In this document: positions 1 through 8,353 of the stretch, one piece after another
Position numbering within the stretch: position 1 is the stretch's first letter
How the letters are laid out: each line of letters opens with the position of its first letter
Assembly (NCBI RefSeq): GCF_900636535.1
Contig: NZ_LR134289.1
Coordinates: forward strand, 3,613,001-3,677,000
Length of the DNA stretch: 64,000 nucleotides
Reading direction: 5' to 3'
Origin: Chryseobacterium gleum
GTDB lineage: Bacteria; Bacteroidota; Bacteroidia; Flavobacteriales; Weeksellaceae
Translations under genes and position numbers: made by a program
The notes under the pieces: generated by a model
The model's database searches: none
What the model saw: only the letters and a program-made list of their open reading frames with translations
Told to the model about the DNA's origin: nothing

Positions 1-1132
1 CAGAAGCTCTTCCTTTCAATCCTGAATTAGCAATAGGAATGGTAAGGAACATGAGTCCTACAGCTCCTTTTGCTTCTAAACCAGCTTCAGCAGATAAATT
101 TCCTTCTGTGCTTGTAATAGCAGGCTCAGATTTTTTCTGAAGGTTGATATTAATTTCCGGAGTTTTGCTTACCAAAAAGTTGGCATTTCCTTCAAGATCC
201 AAAAGCTGGGCCTGTACTTTTCCTGTAGCCTGTACTCCCAGGAAAGGGCCTGCAGATAGGGTAGGGCTTAAGATCAGTCCTGTAGGGCCTAAGACAATAG
301 GAACAATAGGAATATTCAGGTAGTCGGTGGTGCTGGCTGTATAGCCCAGGCTTCCTACAATGGTTGCGGAGCTCTGAAGCTTGATGTCATCCATGATGAG
401 GTTAACATAGAAATTGGACAAATGCCCCCATGAGAATGTAATGTTATAATCAATCTTTGGAGTAAATCCTCCCTGTACGTTAACACTGGATGTTCCTGCC
501 GAAGATAAAGGAAACGAAAAGGTTTTATTAAAATTATAACGGTTGAAAGTAATTAGTTTCTGATTTTGAAGATTTTCAGCTTCAATAGAAAGTATTCTCT
601 GATTGATTTGTTCAGAAACCATGCCTTCTACAGGAACATAATTAACCATTTTTCCATCAATATTAACGGGAGCTTTTCCTGATGGATCATACACTCCGCT
701 CAGTGTTCCGCTGTAGATAAATTCTTCAAGCTTGGCACTGGAAGTCTGTACTGTGAATTGGTTATTCAGTTTTGAAACAGAATTTACCTTCGAAAGAATG
801 GTGCTCACCTGATCACCTTCAACCTTAGTTCCTACAATAACAGTTCCTACCGAAATACTGTCCGTTTGAGGAGTCATACGGCTAAACGTAATTTTTCCAT
901 CAGTATGGGTAGAAATTGCATTGACTGATTCATCATTCAGAATAATAACATTCTTCTGTAAAGTCAGATTGCCCAAAGTTTTCATTTGAACAGACTCTGC
1001 AGGTTTTTCAGCAGGGAGATCAGCAGGATCATCCTGAGAACAAGACGTTAAAAGAAACAAACAGAAAATAGATAAAAAAAAAGTAAAGTAAAAATTTCTG
1101 TTGATTTTGAAGGGGTTGGATTTCATTTTCAT
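1..1132 (-). CDS. Secreted lipoprotein of unknown function (3' end beyond window)
   Basis: An open reading frame runs from an ATG at 1132 (a second ATG two codons later at 1126 is also possible) leftwards to base 1 without a stop, so the C-terminus lies outside the window. About 377 residues are visible. The N-terminus has basic residues, a hydrophobic stretch and a lipobox ending LLTSCSQDD, so export and lipidation are expected. The rest is rich in Ser, Thr, Gly and short alternating hydrophobic segments, as in beta-rich surface proteins; no known domain was recognised. It is followed upstream by an AT-rich spacer and the terminator of the next minus-strand gene, so it probably has its own promoter between 1133 and 1250. 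The reading is certain as an ORF; the function is unknown. Confidence 0.75.
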   Translation of the reverse strand, partial: MKMKSNPFKINRNFYFTFFLSIFCLFLLTSCSQDDPADLPAEKPAESVQMKTLGNLTLQKNVIILNDESVNAISTHTDGKITFSRMTPQTDSISVGTVIVGTKVEGDQVSTILSKVNSVSKLNNQFTVQTSSAKLEEFIYSGTLSGVYDPSGKAPVNIDGKMVNYVPVEGMVSEQINQRILSIEAENLQNQKLITFNRYNFNKTFSFPLSSAGTSSVNVQGGFTPKIDYNITFSWGHLSNFYVNLIMDDIKLQSSATIVGSLGYTASTTDYLNIPIVPIVLGPTGLILSPTLSAGPFLGVQATGKVQAQLLDLEGNANFLVSKTPEININLQKKSEPAITSTEGNLSAEAGLEAKGAVGLMFLTIPIANSGLKGRAS

Positions 1133-1254
1133 ATACAGTGATTTTAAGTTTTAATCAAAATTAGGTGAATTATTTAAAACTTACAAAAGAATTATATTAA
1201 ATTAATATCAACAACATAATGATCTTTAATTATATTTTTATTATATGAAAAATA

Positions 1255-1282
1255 AAAACCCACTGTCATAACAGCGGGTTTT
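1255..1282 (-). terminator. Intrinsic terminator downstream of the TonB-C-like gene
   Basis: A 12-bp inverted repeat (AAAACCCACTGT / ACAGCGGGTTTT, one G-T pair) lies 7 bp after the stop codon at 1289. The arms carry A and T tracts, so the hairpin could act in either direction. Confidence 0.75.
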
Positions 1283-1288
1283 AGTATA

Positions 1289-1855
1289 TTATTTTTTAAA
1301 ATTTAATGTTAAAGGGACTGAAACATTGGAAGAGACTGGTTTTCCTTTGTCTTCTGCCGGTTTCCATTTGCCTTTATCTTTAATCCTGTAAAAAGCAGCT
1401 TCAATAAATGCATTTACATCTTCATTATTGCCTTTTACTTTAGGGTTAAGGGCATTTCCTTTGGAGTCTACCACAAAACTGATTGTAGCTTTATAAGAAT
1501 CCGACGAAAAGTTGAGAAAGTCAAGATCTACGGCTTCATATAAAAGCTTTTGAAAACCTGCCTTACCTTTATCATATTCAGCTTCTTTAGAGACTTTTGT
1601 TTTTACAGGAGGGTCGGCAGCAATCATTTTCTGATCCTCAAGAGAAGCTTTCTCCAAAGCCGTCTTATATGCTGTTATTTTATCCTCTGTCAGAAGCCAT
1701 TCTTTCTTTGTTCTTAAATCATTAGGCTTAGGATATTTATTATACAGAGCCGTTTTCTTTCTTTCATAGCGTGAGTCTGCCCTCTGAAATTCAGAAACCT
1801 GGGCACTGCTGAAAATAAAAGCGAAAATGAATGCTGATGCTAAGACCTTTTTCAT
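1289..1855 (-). CDS. Secreted protein with TonB C-terminal-like domain
   Basis: 188 residues. Residues 1-18 form a signal peptide ending FSSAQ, a common flavobacterial cleavage context. The C-terminal 80 residues resemble the TonB_C fold: a strand with VDSKGNALNPKV, a helix-rich centre, then KWKPAEDKGKPVSSNVSVPL, which matches the family pattern of WkPa..kGkpv..rv.vPl. Unlike a true TonB it has no N-terminal membrane anchor and no proline-rich spacer, so it is better read as a periplasmic protein that borrowed the domain than as an energy transducer. It starts 5 bp after the stop-side boundary of peptidase T on the same strand (pepT ends at 1861), so the two genes are probably cotranscribed, pepT first. 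Confidence 0.65.
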   Translation of the reverse strand: MKKVLASAFIFAFIFSSAQVSEFQRADSRYERKKTALYNKYPKPNDLRTKKEWLLTEDKITAYKTALEKASLEDQKMIAADPPVKTKVSKEAEYDKGKAGFQKLLYEAVDLDFLNFSSDSYKATISFVVDSKGNALNPKVKGNNEDVNAFIEAAFYRIKDKGKWKPAEDKGKPVSSNVSVPLTLNFKK

Positions 1856-1860
1856 GATTA

Positions 1861-3108
1861 TTAAGCTTTTACAATATTAATAATGACTTCAGTTGCTTTT
1901 TCCATACTTTCCAAAGCTACATACTCATAAGGTCCGTGGAAGTTGATTCCTCCTGCAAAGATATTCGGGCATGGAAGTCCCATATAAGAAAGCTGTGCAC
2001 CGTCTGTACCACCTCTGATCGCTTTGATCTTAGGTTCAATACCGGCTTCAGTCATTGCTTTTGCTGCAAGGTCTACAATGTGCATTTTGCCTTCAAACTG
2101 CTGCTTCATGTTTCTGTACTGCTCTTTGATTTCCACTTCAGCAGTTCCTTCACCGTGCTTTTGATTGAATTCAGCTACTTTTTCTTCCATGAATTTCTTT
2201 CTGGCCTCAAATTTATCTGCATCATGATCACGGATGATGTATTGTAGTTTGGCCTCAGAAATATCCGCCGTAATATCCATTAAGTGATAGAACCCATCAA
2301 AACCTTTTGTAGTGGCTGGAGTTTCGTTAGCAGGAAGCATTTGAGCAAATTCAGCGGCTAAAAGAGCTGCGTTGATCATTTTTCCGTAAGCATAACCCGG
2401 GTGAACACTTAATCCATGGATTTTTACCACCGCTCCGGCAGCATTAAAGTTCTCATATTCAAGTTCTCCGACTTCTCCTCCATCCATCGTATAAGCCCAT
2501 TCTGCGCCAAATTTGGCAACATCGAATTTATGCGCTCCTCTTCCAATCTCCTCATCCGGAGTAAATCCTACAGCAATTCTTCCATGTTTGATTTCAGGGT
2601 GTGCAATAAGATATTCGGCCGCTGTTACAATTTCTGCACAGCCTGCTTTATCATCAGCACCAAGAAGCGTATTTCCGTCAGTAGTAATTAACGTCTGGCC
2701 GATATATTTTTTTAAACTTTCAAATCTTGAAGGAGATAATGTGAATACTGTTGCCTGATTCAAAAGAAGATCATTTCCGTCATAGTTCGTCCAAACCTGA
2801 GGTCTTACATTTTCTCCGCTGAAGTCCGGTGAAGTATCATAGTGTGAAATAAATCCGATGGTAGGTCTGTCATCATTTTCCAGGTTAGAAGGAATATAGC
2901 CCATAATATAACCGTTGCCGTCTATAGAAACGTCTTCCAGACCAATAGTCTTCAGTTCTTCAGTAATATAATTGGCAATATCCCACTGGCGTTCAGTAGA
3001 AGGTGTTGTTTCACTTTCTGCATCGCTGGTTGAATATATTTTTACATAGCTAAGAAAACGGTTCAGTAATTTTTCTTTCCACAACGGGTTGAATTCTATT
3101 GTACTCAT
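1861..3108 (-). CDS. pepT: Peptidase T (tripeptide aminopeptidase)
   Basis: 415 residues, the usual length of the M20B family. It removes the N-terminal residue from tripeptides in the cytoplasm using two zinc ions. Visible metal and catalytic motifs are HYDTSPD (His89, Asp91), LLGADDKAG (Asp152), and TPDEEIGRG (Glu186/Glu187), followed by the lid domain and a C-terminal GGTDGAQLS and NFHGPYEY segment with the last histidine ligand. A TAACTTTG element (-7 type) lies 18 bp upstream of the start on the minus strand. It heads a likely two-gene unit with the TonB-C-like gene downstream. Family assignment is secure from the motifs and full-length agreement. Confidence 0.93.
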   Translation of the reverse strand: MSTIEFNPLWKEKLLNRFLSYVKIYSTSDAESETTPSTERQWDIANYITEELKTIGLEDVSIDGNGYIMGYIPSNLENDDRPTIGFISHYDTSPDFSGENVRPQVWTNYDGNDLLLNQATVFTLSPSRFESLKKYIGQTLITTDGNTLLGADDKAGCAEIVTAAEYLIAHPEIKHGRIAVGFTPDEEIGRGAHKFDVAKFGAEWAYTMDGGEVGELEYENFNAAGAVVKIHGLSVHPGYAYGKMINAALLAAEFAQMLPANETPATTKGFDGFYHLMDITADISEAKLQYIIRDHDADKFEARKKFMEEKVAEFNQKHGEGTAEVEIKEQYRNMKQQFEGKMHIVDLAAKAMTEAGIEPKIKAIRGGTDGAQLSYMGLPCPNIFAGGINFHGPYEYVALESMEKATEVIINIVKA

Positions 3109-3126
3109 CAGATATCAAAATTTTAA

Positions 3127-3134
3127 CAAAGTTA
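3127..3134 (-). promoter_or_regulatory. Candidate -7 element of the pepT promoter
   Basis: The minus strand reads TAACTTTG, a match to the Bacteroidota -7 consensus TAnnTTTG, 18 bp before the pepT ATG. No convincing TTG at the -33 position was found, so this is a partial match. Confidence 0.35.
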
Positions 3135-3208
3135 GCAAATTTGATGCTGAGAATACATTATTTGCGATTTAATATCAGTTATCGAAATTATTAATCACAT
3201 ATAAAACT

Positions 3209-3235
3209 TTGAAAATCAAAATAGTGCTAGCTTTG
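3209..3235 (+). promoter_or_regulatory. Candidate promoter of the HMG-CoA lyase gene
   Basis: TTG at 3209-3211 and TAGCTTTG at 3228-3235 are separated by 16 bp, one base shorter than the usual 17-23 range of flavobacterial promoters. The element lies 59 bp before the start codon. Confidence 0.35.
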
Positions 3236-3294
3236 TATGTACAGTATACCAAATAGTTTAGTTTTATTATATTTGAGAAAATCAAAAAGTAACA

Positions 3295-4143
3295 ATGTTT
3301 CTTACCGAATGTCCTAGAGATGCTATGCAGGGATGGGGAGAATTTATCCCTACTGATAAAAAAATTGATTATATCAACTCCTTGATGGATGTTGGTTTTG
3401 ATGTATTGGATTGTCTGAGTTTTGTTTCTCCAAAAGCAATTCCGCAGATGGCAGATTCCAATGAGGTAGCGGAGAATATCGATAAGTCCCGTTCCAAAAC
3501 GAAAGTTTCTGCAATCATCGGTAATTACAGAGGCGCTGAAAAAGCATTGAAACATCAGTCTGTAGATATTCTGGGCTTTCCGTTTTCTATTTCTGAAACT
3601 TTTCAGCACAGAAATACCAATAAAAGCCAGGAGGAAGCTTTTGATGAGATCATTAAAATGCTTGATCTGGTAAAGAGTGAAGGAAAACAGCTTAACATTT
3701 ATTTCTCGATGGCTTTCGGAAACCCATATGGTGAAATGTGGAAATGGGAAGATGTTGACCAATGGGCTCAGCGGTTCTCAGATATCGGAGTGAAAGATAT
3801 TTTACTGTCAGATACTACAGGCGTCGCAACTCCGGAAACGATTGCACTTTTATTTGAAAAAATACCTTCAAAATATCCTGAAATTAATTTCGGAGGACAT
3901 TTTCATAACCGCTATGAAGATTCCTATTCCAAATTGAAAGCAGCTTATGATAAAGGCTGCAGAAGATTTGACAGTGCCATCAAAGGAATCGGAGGATGTC
4001 CAATGGCTAAGGATGATCTTGTGGGAAATATGCCTACAGAGCAGGTTATCAATTTTATGAGCGTGGAAAAAGTAGAACATAAACTGAATCTGCTGAATTT
4101 TGAAAGCTCTTATAACAAGGCGAAGGATATTTTTCATTTTTAA
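3295..4143 (+). CDS. Hydroxymethylglutaryl-CoA lyase
   Basis: 282 residues with a TIM-barrel HMGL-like fold. It splits HMG-CoA into acetoacetate and acetyl-CoA, the last step of leucine breakdown. The N-terminus carries ECPRDAMQ, equivalent to the PRDG(L/F)QN motif (catalytic Arg8 and Asp9); GHFHNRYED gives the two metal-binding histidines, and IGGCPMAKDDLVGN matches the mobile loop with the catalytic cysteine. The loop departs from the common GGCPYA.GA.GN form, as is usual in Bacteroidota members. The gene stands alone between pepT (divergent) and a sulfurtransferase. A related aldolase-type lyase is the only realistic alternative. Confidence 0.85.
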   Translation: MFLTECPRDAMQGWGEFIPTDKKIDYINSLMDVGFDVLDCLSFVSPKAIPQMADSNEVAENIDKSRSKTKVSAIIGNYRGAEKALKHQSVDILGFPFSISETFQHRNTNKSQEEAFDEIIKMLDLVKSEGKQLNIYFSMAFGNPYGEMWKWEDVDQWAQRFSDIGVKDILLSDTTGVATPETIALLFEKIPSKYPEINFGGHFHNRYEDSYSKLKAAYDKGCRRFDSAIKGIGGCPMAKDDLVGNMPTEQVINFMSVEKVEHKLNLLNFESSYNKAKDIFHF

Positions 4144-4208
4144 GAAGAATAAATTATAAATTTCGCCTAATTAACAACTTACATGGATCTTTGATGTCCA
4201 TAGCTAAA

Positions 4209-4275
4209 TTTGTCATTCCGTAGGAATCAAGACTATTTTTTTAATAATGAATTGAGATTCCTACGGAATGACAAA
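4209..4275. repeat. Perfect 20-bp inverted repeat, intergenic MITE/REP-like element
   Basis: The arms TTTGTCATTCCGTAGGAATC (4209-4228) and its exact complement (4256-4275) enclose a 27-bp AT-rich spacer. It sits between two plus-strand genes and has no T tract, so it is not a typical terminator. A partly similar sequence containing TTATTCCGAGGAATAGGAATC occurs near 62040-62061. Confidence 0.7.
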
Positions 4276-4349
4276 ATACTGCTGAACGACTTGTTTAATA
4301 ATGGATTGTACCCGAATTAAATTTAAAATTTAACCTGAAAATCAACAAA

Positions 4350-5186
4350 ATGTCTCCAATAATCTCTTCATACGAGCTAAAAAATATTCCGGCGGAAAAT
4401 CTTATCATTCTTGACGCAAGAACCGGAAAAGATGCAAAGCAAAACTACCTTGATAAACACATTAAGGGAGCCCGGTTCATAGATCTGGACAGAGATCTGG
4501 CAGAGATTGGAGAAAATGCTGCTTTTGGAGGCAGGCATCCGCTTCCTTCTGTAGAAAAGTTTGCAGAGACACTTTCAGATCTTGGGATTTCAGAGGATGC
4601 TCATATTGTTGTGTATGATGATAAAAATGCTTCGAATGCAGCGGCACGTGCCTGGTGGATGGTAAAGTCTTTTGGAATTAAAAATGTGCAGGTTCTTGAT
4701 GGCGGAATGCAGGCAGCAGAAAAATCAGGTTTGGAATTTGCTTCTGGAGAGGAGGTTTTTGGTAAAGCTTCTTTAATTAAAAAAGATCATTGGAGTCTTC
4801 CGGTTTCCAGTCTGGAAATTGTTGAAAATGAATTGAAAAACAATTCTTCTACAGTTATTGATGTAAGGGATGCTTACCGGTATAAAGGAGAATCTGAACC
4901 CATTGATCTGGTTGCAGGACACATTCCTGGAGCAATCAATATTCCTTTTTCTGAGAACCTTGATGAGAACGGAAATTTTCTGAGTCCGGAAGTTTTAAAA
5001 GAAAAATACAGCCAATTATTAAAAGATAAACCTGAACACCTTATTATTCACTGCGGATCAGGTGTTACAGCCTGCCATACAATTTTAGCGTTGGACTATG
5101 CAGGATTTCCGGTTCCGGATCTGTATGTGGGTTCATGGAGTGAATGGAGCAGGAGAGAAGGAAAGGAAATAGCAAAAGATATCTAA
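4350..5186 (+). CDS. Two-domain sulfurtransferase, 3-mercaptopyruvate sulfurtransferase type
   Basis: 278 residues with two tandem rhodanese domains (about 1-140 and 150-278). The first is the inactive structural copy; the second carries the active-site loop HCGSGVTAC with catalytic Cys235. The CGSGVT loop is the form found in 3-mercaptopyruvate sulfurtransferases, whereas thiosulfate sulfurtransferases usually have CRKGVT, so mercaptopyruvate is the likelier sulfur donor. Other landmarks are DARTGKDAKQNYLDKHI.GA near the start and VDGGMQAA-like LDGGMQAA. It is cytoplasmic (no signal peptide). A strong bidirectional terminator follows and separates it from the convergent DUF59 gene. Confidence 0.88.
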   Translation: MSPIISSYELKNIPAENLIILDARTGKDAKQNYLDKHIKGARFIDLDRDLAEIGENAAFGGRHPLPSVEKFAETLSDLGISEDAHIVVYDDKNASNAAARAWWMVKSFGIKNVQVLDGGMQAAEKSGLEFASGEEVFGKASLIKKDHWSLPVSSLEIVENELKNNSSTVIDVRDAYRYKGESEPIDLVAGHIPGAINIPFSENLDENGNFLSPEVLKEKYSQLLKDKPEHLIIHCGSGVTACHTILALDYAGFPVPDLYVGSWSEWSRREGKEIAKDI

Positions 5187-5193
5187 AAAAACA

Positions 5194-5225
5194 AAAACCC
5201 CGAAAAATAATTCTTTCGGGGTTTT
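5194..5225. terminator. Bidirectional terminator between convergent genes
   Basis: Perfect 12-bp stem AAAACCCCGAAA / TTTCGGGGTTTT with an 8-bp loop, placed between the stop at 5186 (+) and the stop at 5242 (-). Confidence 0.88.
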
Positions 5226-5241
5226 ATATTGTTAAGGGTGA

Positions 5242-5568
5242 TTAAAGCATTCCCAGCTCAAACTTTGCCTCTTCACTCATCATATCCTTATTCCAGCTCG
5301 GTTCGAAAGTAAGCTCTAAATCTACACTTTTTACATGCTCTACTTCAGACACTTTATCCTTTACCTCCTGTGGAAGCGTCTCTGCAACAGGGCAGTTGGG
5401 AGTAGTAAGTGTCATGATAATTTTTACATCAGCATCATCGGAGATCTGGACATCATAAATAAGTCCTAATTCGTAAATATCTACCGGAATTTCGGGGTCA
5501 TATACGGTTTTCAGCACACCAATGATTTCCTCACCAATGTCAGCAATTTGATCGTCTGTAAATTTCAT
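5242..5568 (-). CDS. DUF59/MIP18-family iron-sulfur assembly protein (SufT/PaaD-like)
   Basis: 108 residues. The family helps maturation of iron-sulfur proteins and is often linked to SUF systems in Bacteroidota. Characteristic segments are LKTVYDPEIPVDIYELGLIY (residues about 20-39), the strand KIIMTLTTPNCPVAETLP with the conserved cysteine in TPNCP, and a C-terminal LTFEPSWNKDMMSEEAK. It is the last gene of a minus-strand operon, 3 bp after the DEDDy exonuclease gene. The main sufBCD operon is at the far end of this window, so the accessory factor is separated from it here. Confidence 0.85.
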   Translation of the reverse strand: MKFTDDQIADIGEEIIGVLKTVYDPEIPVDIYELGLIYDVQISDDADVKIIMTLTTPNCPVAETLPQEVKDKVSEVEHVKSVDLELTFEPSWNKDMMSEEAKFELGML

Positions 5569-5571
5569 TTT

Positions 5572-6273
5572 TTAATCTAGATTGATATTCCTTTTCAACA
5601 AATCTTCCTGACGCATGCGCCGGAAAATATTTGCCAAAGTTAAGACATCTTTTTCACAATAGTCAACAATTCTCTGCAAGTCTTTCTCTATGTAGTAAAT
5701 TGATGAAACCATTGAGCCGTCTATATCATCTTTCGGAGTAGGAATTCCAAAGACATGAGCCAGCAGTTCAAGCGATACAAAGCTCTTGTAATCCCCGAAC
5801 TTCCAGAGTTCCATAGTATCTATATGCGGAATTTCCCAGGGCTTTTTCCCAAACATCTGAAACGGAGCCGGAGGCTGCATTCCATTAATGAGGTATCGTC
5901 TGGCAATCCATGGAAAATCAAATTCTTTTCCGTTATGAGCACAGAGAATCACATTATAAAGTCTTGGACTGTTGAAGATTTCTCCAAATTCCTGGAGCAT
6001 TTTCTTTTCATCATGTCCGGAAAAGCTTTTTATTTTTAACGTTTCATTTTTTTCGACCATTCCGATGGTGATGCAGATGATTTTTCCAAACTCGGCCATA
6101 ATGCCGGCCCTGTCATAAAATTCTTCTGCAGTGACATCTTCCTTTCTCTGGAATTTTGTTTTTTTATCCCACAGATATTGCTCTGTTTCGGATAAGTCGT
6201 TCCAGGATCCTGCCTGTGGAACTGTTTCGATATCAAGAAATAAGACTCTTTCTAAAGGTATATTCTGTATCAT
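5572..6273 (-). CDS. DEDDy-type 3'-5' exonuclease (PolB exonuclease-like)
   Basis: 233 residues. Three exonuclease motifs are visible: ExoI LDIETVP near residue 13, ExoII CAHNGKEFDFPWIARRY near residue 112, and ExoIII YCEKDVLT with the Tyr-x3-Asp spacing near residue 210. These mark a DEDDy nuclease related to the proofreading domain of family B polymerases, but no polymerase domain is present. Probable role is trimming of DNA or RNA 3' ends in the cytoplasm; the substrate is not evident. It is embedded in a tight operon with the CsaA-like gene (18 bp upstream) and the DUF59 gene (3 bp downstream). Confidence 0.8.
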   Translation of the reverse strand: MIQNIPLERVLFLDIETVPQAGSWNDLSETEQYLWDKKTKFQRKEDVTAEEFYDRAGIMAEFGKIICITIGMVEKNETLKIKSFSGHDEKKMLQEFGEIFNSPRLYNVILCAHNGKEFDFPWIARRYLINGMQPPAPFQMFGKKPWEIPHIDTMELWKFGDYKSFVSLELLAHVFGIPTPKDDIDGSMVSSIYYIEKDLQRIVDYCEKDVLTLANIFRRMRQEDLLKRNINLD

Positions 6274-6291
6274 GTGTGTTTTTATTTGAGA

Positions 6292-6639
6292 TTATCCTAC
6301 CTGCATTCCGTTTTTTGTAGGTAATGAAGGGGTTAAAAGAGTGACGTCTTTTTTGTCTTCCCCATATAATCCTAACACAAGACATTCACTGAAGAAGTTG
6401 GCAATCTGTTTCTTGGGGAAATTAACCACTGCTAAAATCTGTTTACCGATCAATTCATCTTTTGTGTAAAGAGAAGTAATCTGAGCAGAAGATTTTCTGA
6501 TTCCTAAATCTCCGAAATCAATCTCCAGCTGATAAGATGGGTTTCTTGCTTTTTCAAAATCATTCACTGAGATGATGGTTCCGCATCTGATGTCTATTTT
6601 TTCAAAATCTGCCCAGGTGATGTCTGGTTTTACTGTCAT
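6292..6639 (-). CDS. csaA: tRNA-binding domain protein, CsaA-like
   Basis: 115 residues forming a single OB-fold tRNA_bind domain. The typical features are the N-terminal FEKIDIRCGTI strand, FEKARNPSYQLEIDFG, and the C-terminal SECLVLGLYGEDKKDVTLL.P segment. CsaA proteins have been described as dimeric export-related chaperones, while the fold itself binds tRNA; the physiological role here is uncertain. Its ATG overlaps the stop of the upstream HExxH gene by 4 bp (ATGA), which indicates translational coupling. Confidence 0.85.
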   Translation of the reverse strand: MTVKPDITWADFEKIDIRCGTIISVNDFEKARNPSYQLEIDFGDLGIRKSSAQITSLYTKDELIGKQILAVVNFPKKQIANFFSECLVLGLYGEDKKDVTLLTPSLPTKNGMQVG

Positions 6640-7145
6640 GGCAATTCGTTAATTAAATGTTCAACTTCTGTTTTCTGTTCTGCATATTTTTGCTGTAATA
6701 CTGAACCTTCGCCCATTCTTCTGTAGTATTCCAGGGCTTTTCCCCCAAAGAATTTTTTATGGAAATCTGAAACCTCAGGAATCTGTGGAAAAACTTTGTG
6801 AAAAAGCATTTCATAATACGCCTGAAATTCTCTTTCATTTTTGTCTTCGATCACCTGTCCGGGCGCTTTCTGTCTTACATGAAGCATTTCGTGGGCAACC
6901 ATATTCAACACAAGGTTCAGATCAAAATCAAATAAATTTCGTGGGATCATCACTGTTTGAGGACCTCCCATATCGCCTTCTGCCGTAAGAAGCATTGAGG
7001 TGGGAGAAAGCTCTTCCCTGAAGCCAAATCCCGCAAAGTTTTCATGTTCCAGATTAAAAGAATGGATCAGGTATTTTGCTGCATCCAGAATCTGATTATG
7101 TTCTTTGTAAGCCTCAAGGTGTAAGTTGATCTGTTCGAAATTCAT
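6636..7145 (-). CDS. Putative zinc metallopeptidase-like protein (HExxH)
   Basis: 169 residues with no signal peptide. The segment LNMVAHEMLHVRQKAPGQV holds a zincin HExxH motif (HEMLH); EREFQAYYEMLF about 20 residues later contains acidic residues that could supply the third ligand. No named family was recognised. It is the first gene of the four-gene minus-strand operon, overlapping csaA by 4 bp. Because it is intracellular and co-transcribed with a tRNA-binding protein and a nuclease, a role in protein or nucleic-acid housekeeping is possible, but this is inference from context only. Confidence 0.6.
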   Translation of the reverse strand: MNFEQINLHLEAYKEHNQILDAAKYLIHSFNLEHENFAGFGFREELSPTSMLLTAEGDMGGPQTVMIPRNLFDFDLNLVLNMVAHEMLHVRQKAPGQVIEDKNEREFQAYYEMLFHKVFPQIPEVSDFHKKFFGGKALEYYRRMGEGSVLQQKYAEQKTEVEHLINELP

Positions 7146-7223
7146 CTGAAGTATGTTTTAAACAAATGTATTAAAATATTGAGAATACTGGCTAAATCAG
7201 TCCGATATTTTAATCTGCATAAA

Positions 7224-7249
7224 AAAGTCCACCCCAAAGGGCGGACTTT
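7224..7249 (-). terminator. Terminator downstream of the trypsin-like protease gene
   Basis: The stem AAAGTCCACCC / GGGCGGACTTT (one G-T pair, 4-bp loop) begins 22 bp after the stop at 7271, with a flanking A/T tract on the left side for minus-strand termination. Confidence 0.78.
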
Positions 7250-7270
7250 GATTTAAACTAAAAAATTAAA

Positions 7271-8281
7271 TTAAGGATGTTCATTTCTTGCTCTGATGAC
7301 CAGATTGACTAAATCTGAGCCGCCACTTGCAAAATTATCACTTGGATTATGCGCGCTTTGAGTTGCTACGGCATACGGAGAGCCGTCCCAATATCCCCAG
7401 AAAGGGCCTCCGCTTTGTCCAGGCCATATATCTGCTTTATGGCTCATGCTTTCGTTGTCATCAGCACTCCAGAAATCTCCATCAAGGGCTATACCTGTCT
7501 GATAGGTAGGTCTTTGGGTTCCGGTAAGGTCTCCCGGATATCCGGCATGAGTCCAGTAAGCTCCTCCATCCCACGAGTCGGAATAGGATTTTGAGCCTAA
7601 CCAGCCTGTGCTGTTTCCGATAGGTCTGTCCAATACAATTACCACATAATCATATTGTATTTCTGTAGAGTCAATAGAAGGTCCTGCAACTTTATACTTG
7701 TAATACGTCAAGGTACCCCAGGCAGTTCCGTAAGGAGCGCTTCCGTTGTAATACATCGGAGTGAATTTCAGCCATCCCGTTGTATTATTAGGCTGCCAGT
7801 CTACAATATGAGAGCAGGTAAGGAGGTGTCTTGGCCCGATCATTACTCCACTTCCAGAACCCAGAGAACTTTCTACTCTGCCGACACATCTCCATGGATA
7901 GGCTGTAGAATTGTATACTTTTCTCTGATCAACTCCAAAAATGGTTCTTGCATTCTCCGGAGTAAGGAAAGAATCTCTGTCGATAAATTTAGGTTTACGG
8001 TCTCTTTTCGGTTCCAGTTTTGGGCTGTACTCAAAATCAGCATGGGTAGGATAGAAATGATCGGTTTCCAGTGCCCGGTTTTCAGCTGTTTTTTCGTCCA
8101 TAGGTATTCCTATAGTTTTCATTCCTTTAGGAAAGGTTCTTCCGTTAATCGTTTCCATGGCAGGAGCCTGGCTGAATAATTTCTGAATAACTTCAGGTTT
8201 TTCAGTTGATTTTGCTTTAACCGTTCTGAGTCTTGACACTTCTTCAGTGGTCATCGGGTTGTTGTTTTCAATTTTTGACAT
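7271..8281 (-). CDS. Trypsin-like (V8/glutamyl-endopeptidase-type) serine protease with long pro-region
   Basis: 336 residues. The S1 catalytic triad is readable: His158 in LLTCSHIVDW, Asp211 in QYDYVVIVLDRP, and Ser290 in WPGQSGGPFWG. The chymotrypsin-fold domain begins near residue 113 with TIFGVDQRKVYNSTAYPW, which resembles the mature start of V8-like proteases. There is no recognisable signal peptide: the first 110 residues are polar and charged, so this looks like an intracellular zymogen pro-region, ending in NAR112. The gene lies 72 bp downstream of the caspase-fold gene on the same strand and carries a copy of the same leader motif in front of its start. Export by an unrecognised route cannot be excluded. 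Confidence 0.85.
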   Translation of the reverse strand: MSKIENNNPMTTEEVSRLRTVKAKSTEKPEVIQKLFSQAPAMETINGRTFPKGMKTIGIPMDEKTAENRALETDHFYPTHADFEYSPKLEPKRDRKPKFIDRDSFLTPENARTIFGVDQRKVYNSTAYPWRCVGRVESSLGSGSGVMIGPRHLLTCSHIVDWQPNNTTGWLKFTPMYYNGSAPYGTAWGTLTYYKYKVAGPSIDSTEIQYDYVVIVLDRPIGNSTGWLGSKSYSDSWDGGAYWTHAGYPGDLTGTQRPTYQTGIALDGDFWSADDNESMSHKADIWPGQSGGPFWGYWDGSPYAVATQSAHNPSDNFASGGSDLVNLVIRARNEHP

Positions 8282-8302
8282 GATTATTATTTTTAATCTG
8301 GT

Positions 8303-8338
8303 ATATTCCTACTCTTTTATGGCTTTTCGGATTCCGCC
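8303..8338 (-). repeat. Leader motif copy 1, upstream of the trypsin-like protease
   Basis: The plus-strand sequence contains TACTCT, then GGCTTTTCGG, then CCGCC. It aligns with 9214-9250 over about 36 positions, most of them identical with one single-base gap. It ends 22 bp before the start codon at 8281, as does the other copy relative to its gene within a few bases. This placement suggests a transcriptional or translational control element. Confidence 0.6.
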
Positions 8339-8353
8339 GGTAATGGTTATTGG

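Noticed and set aside
1936..2758. Open frames on the plus strand opposite pepT
   Set aside because: They are antisense shadows of pepT with no independent codon or domain support; similar frames opposite other genes were dismissed for the same reason.
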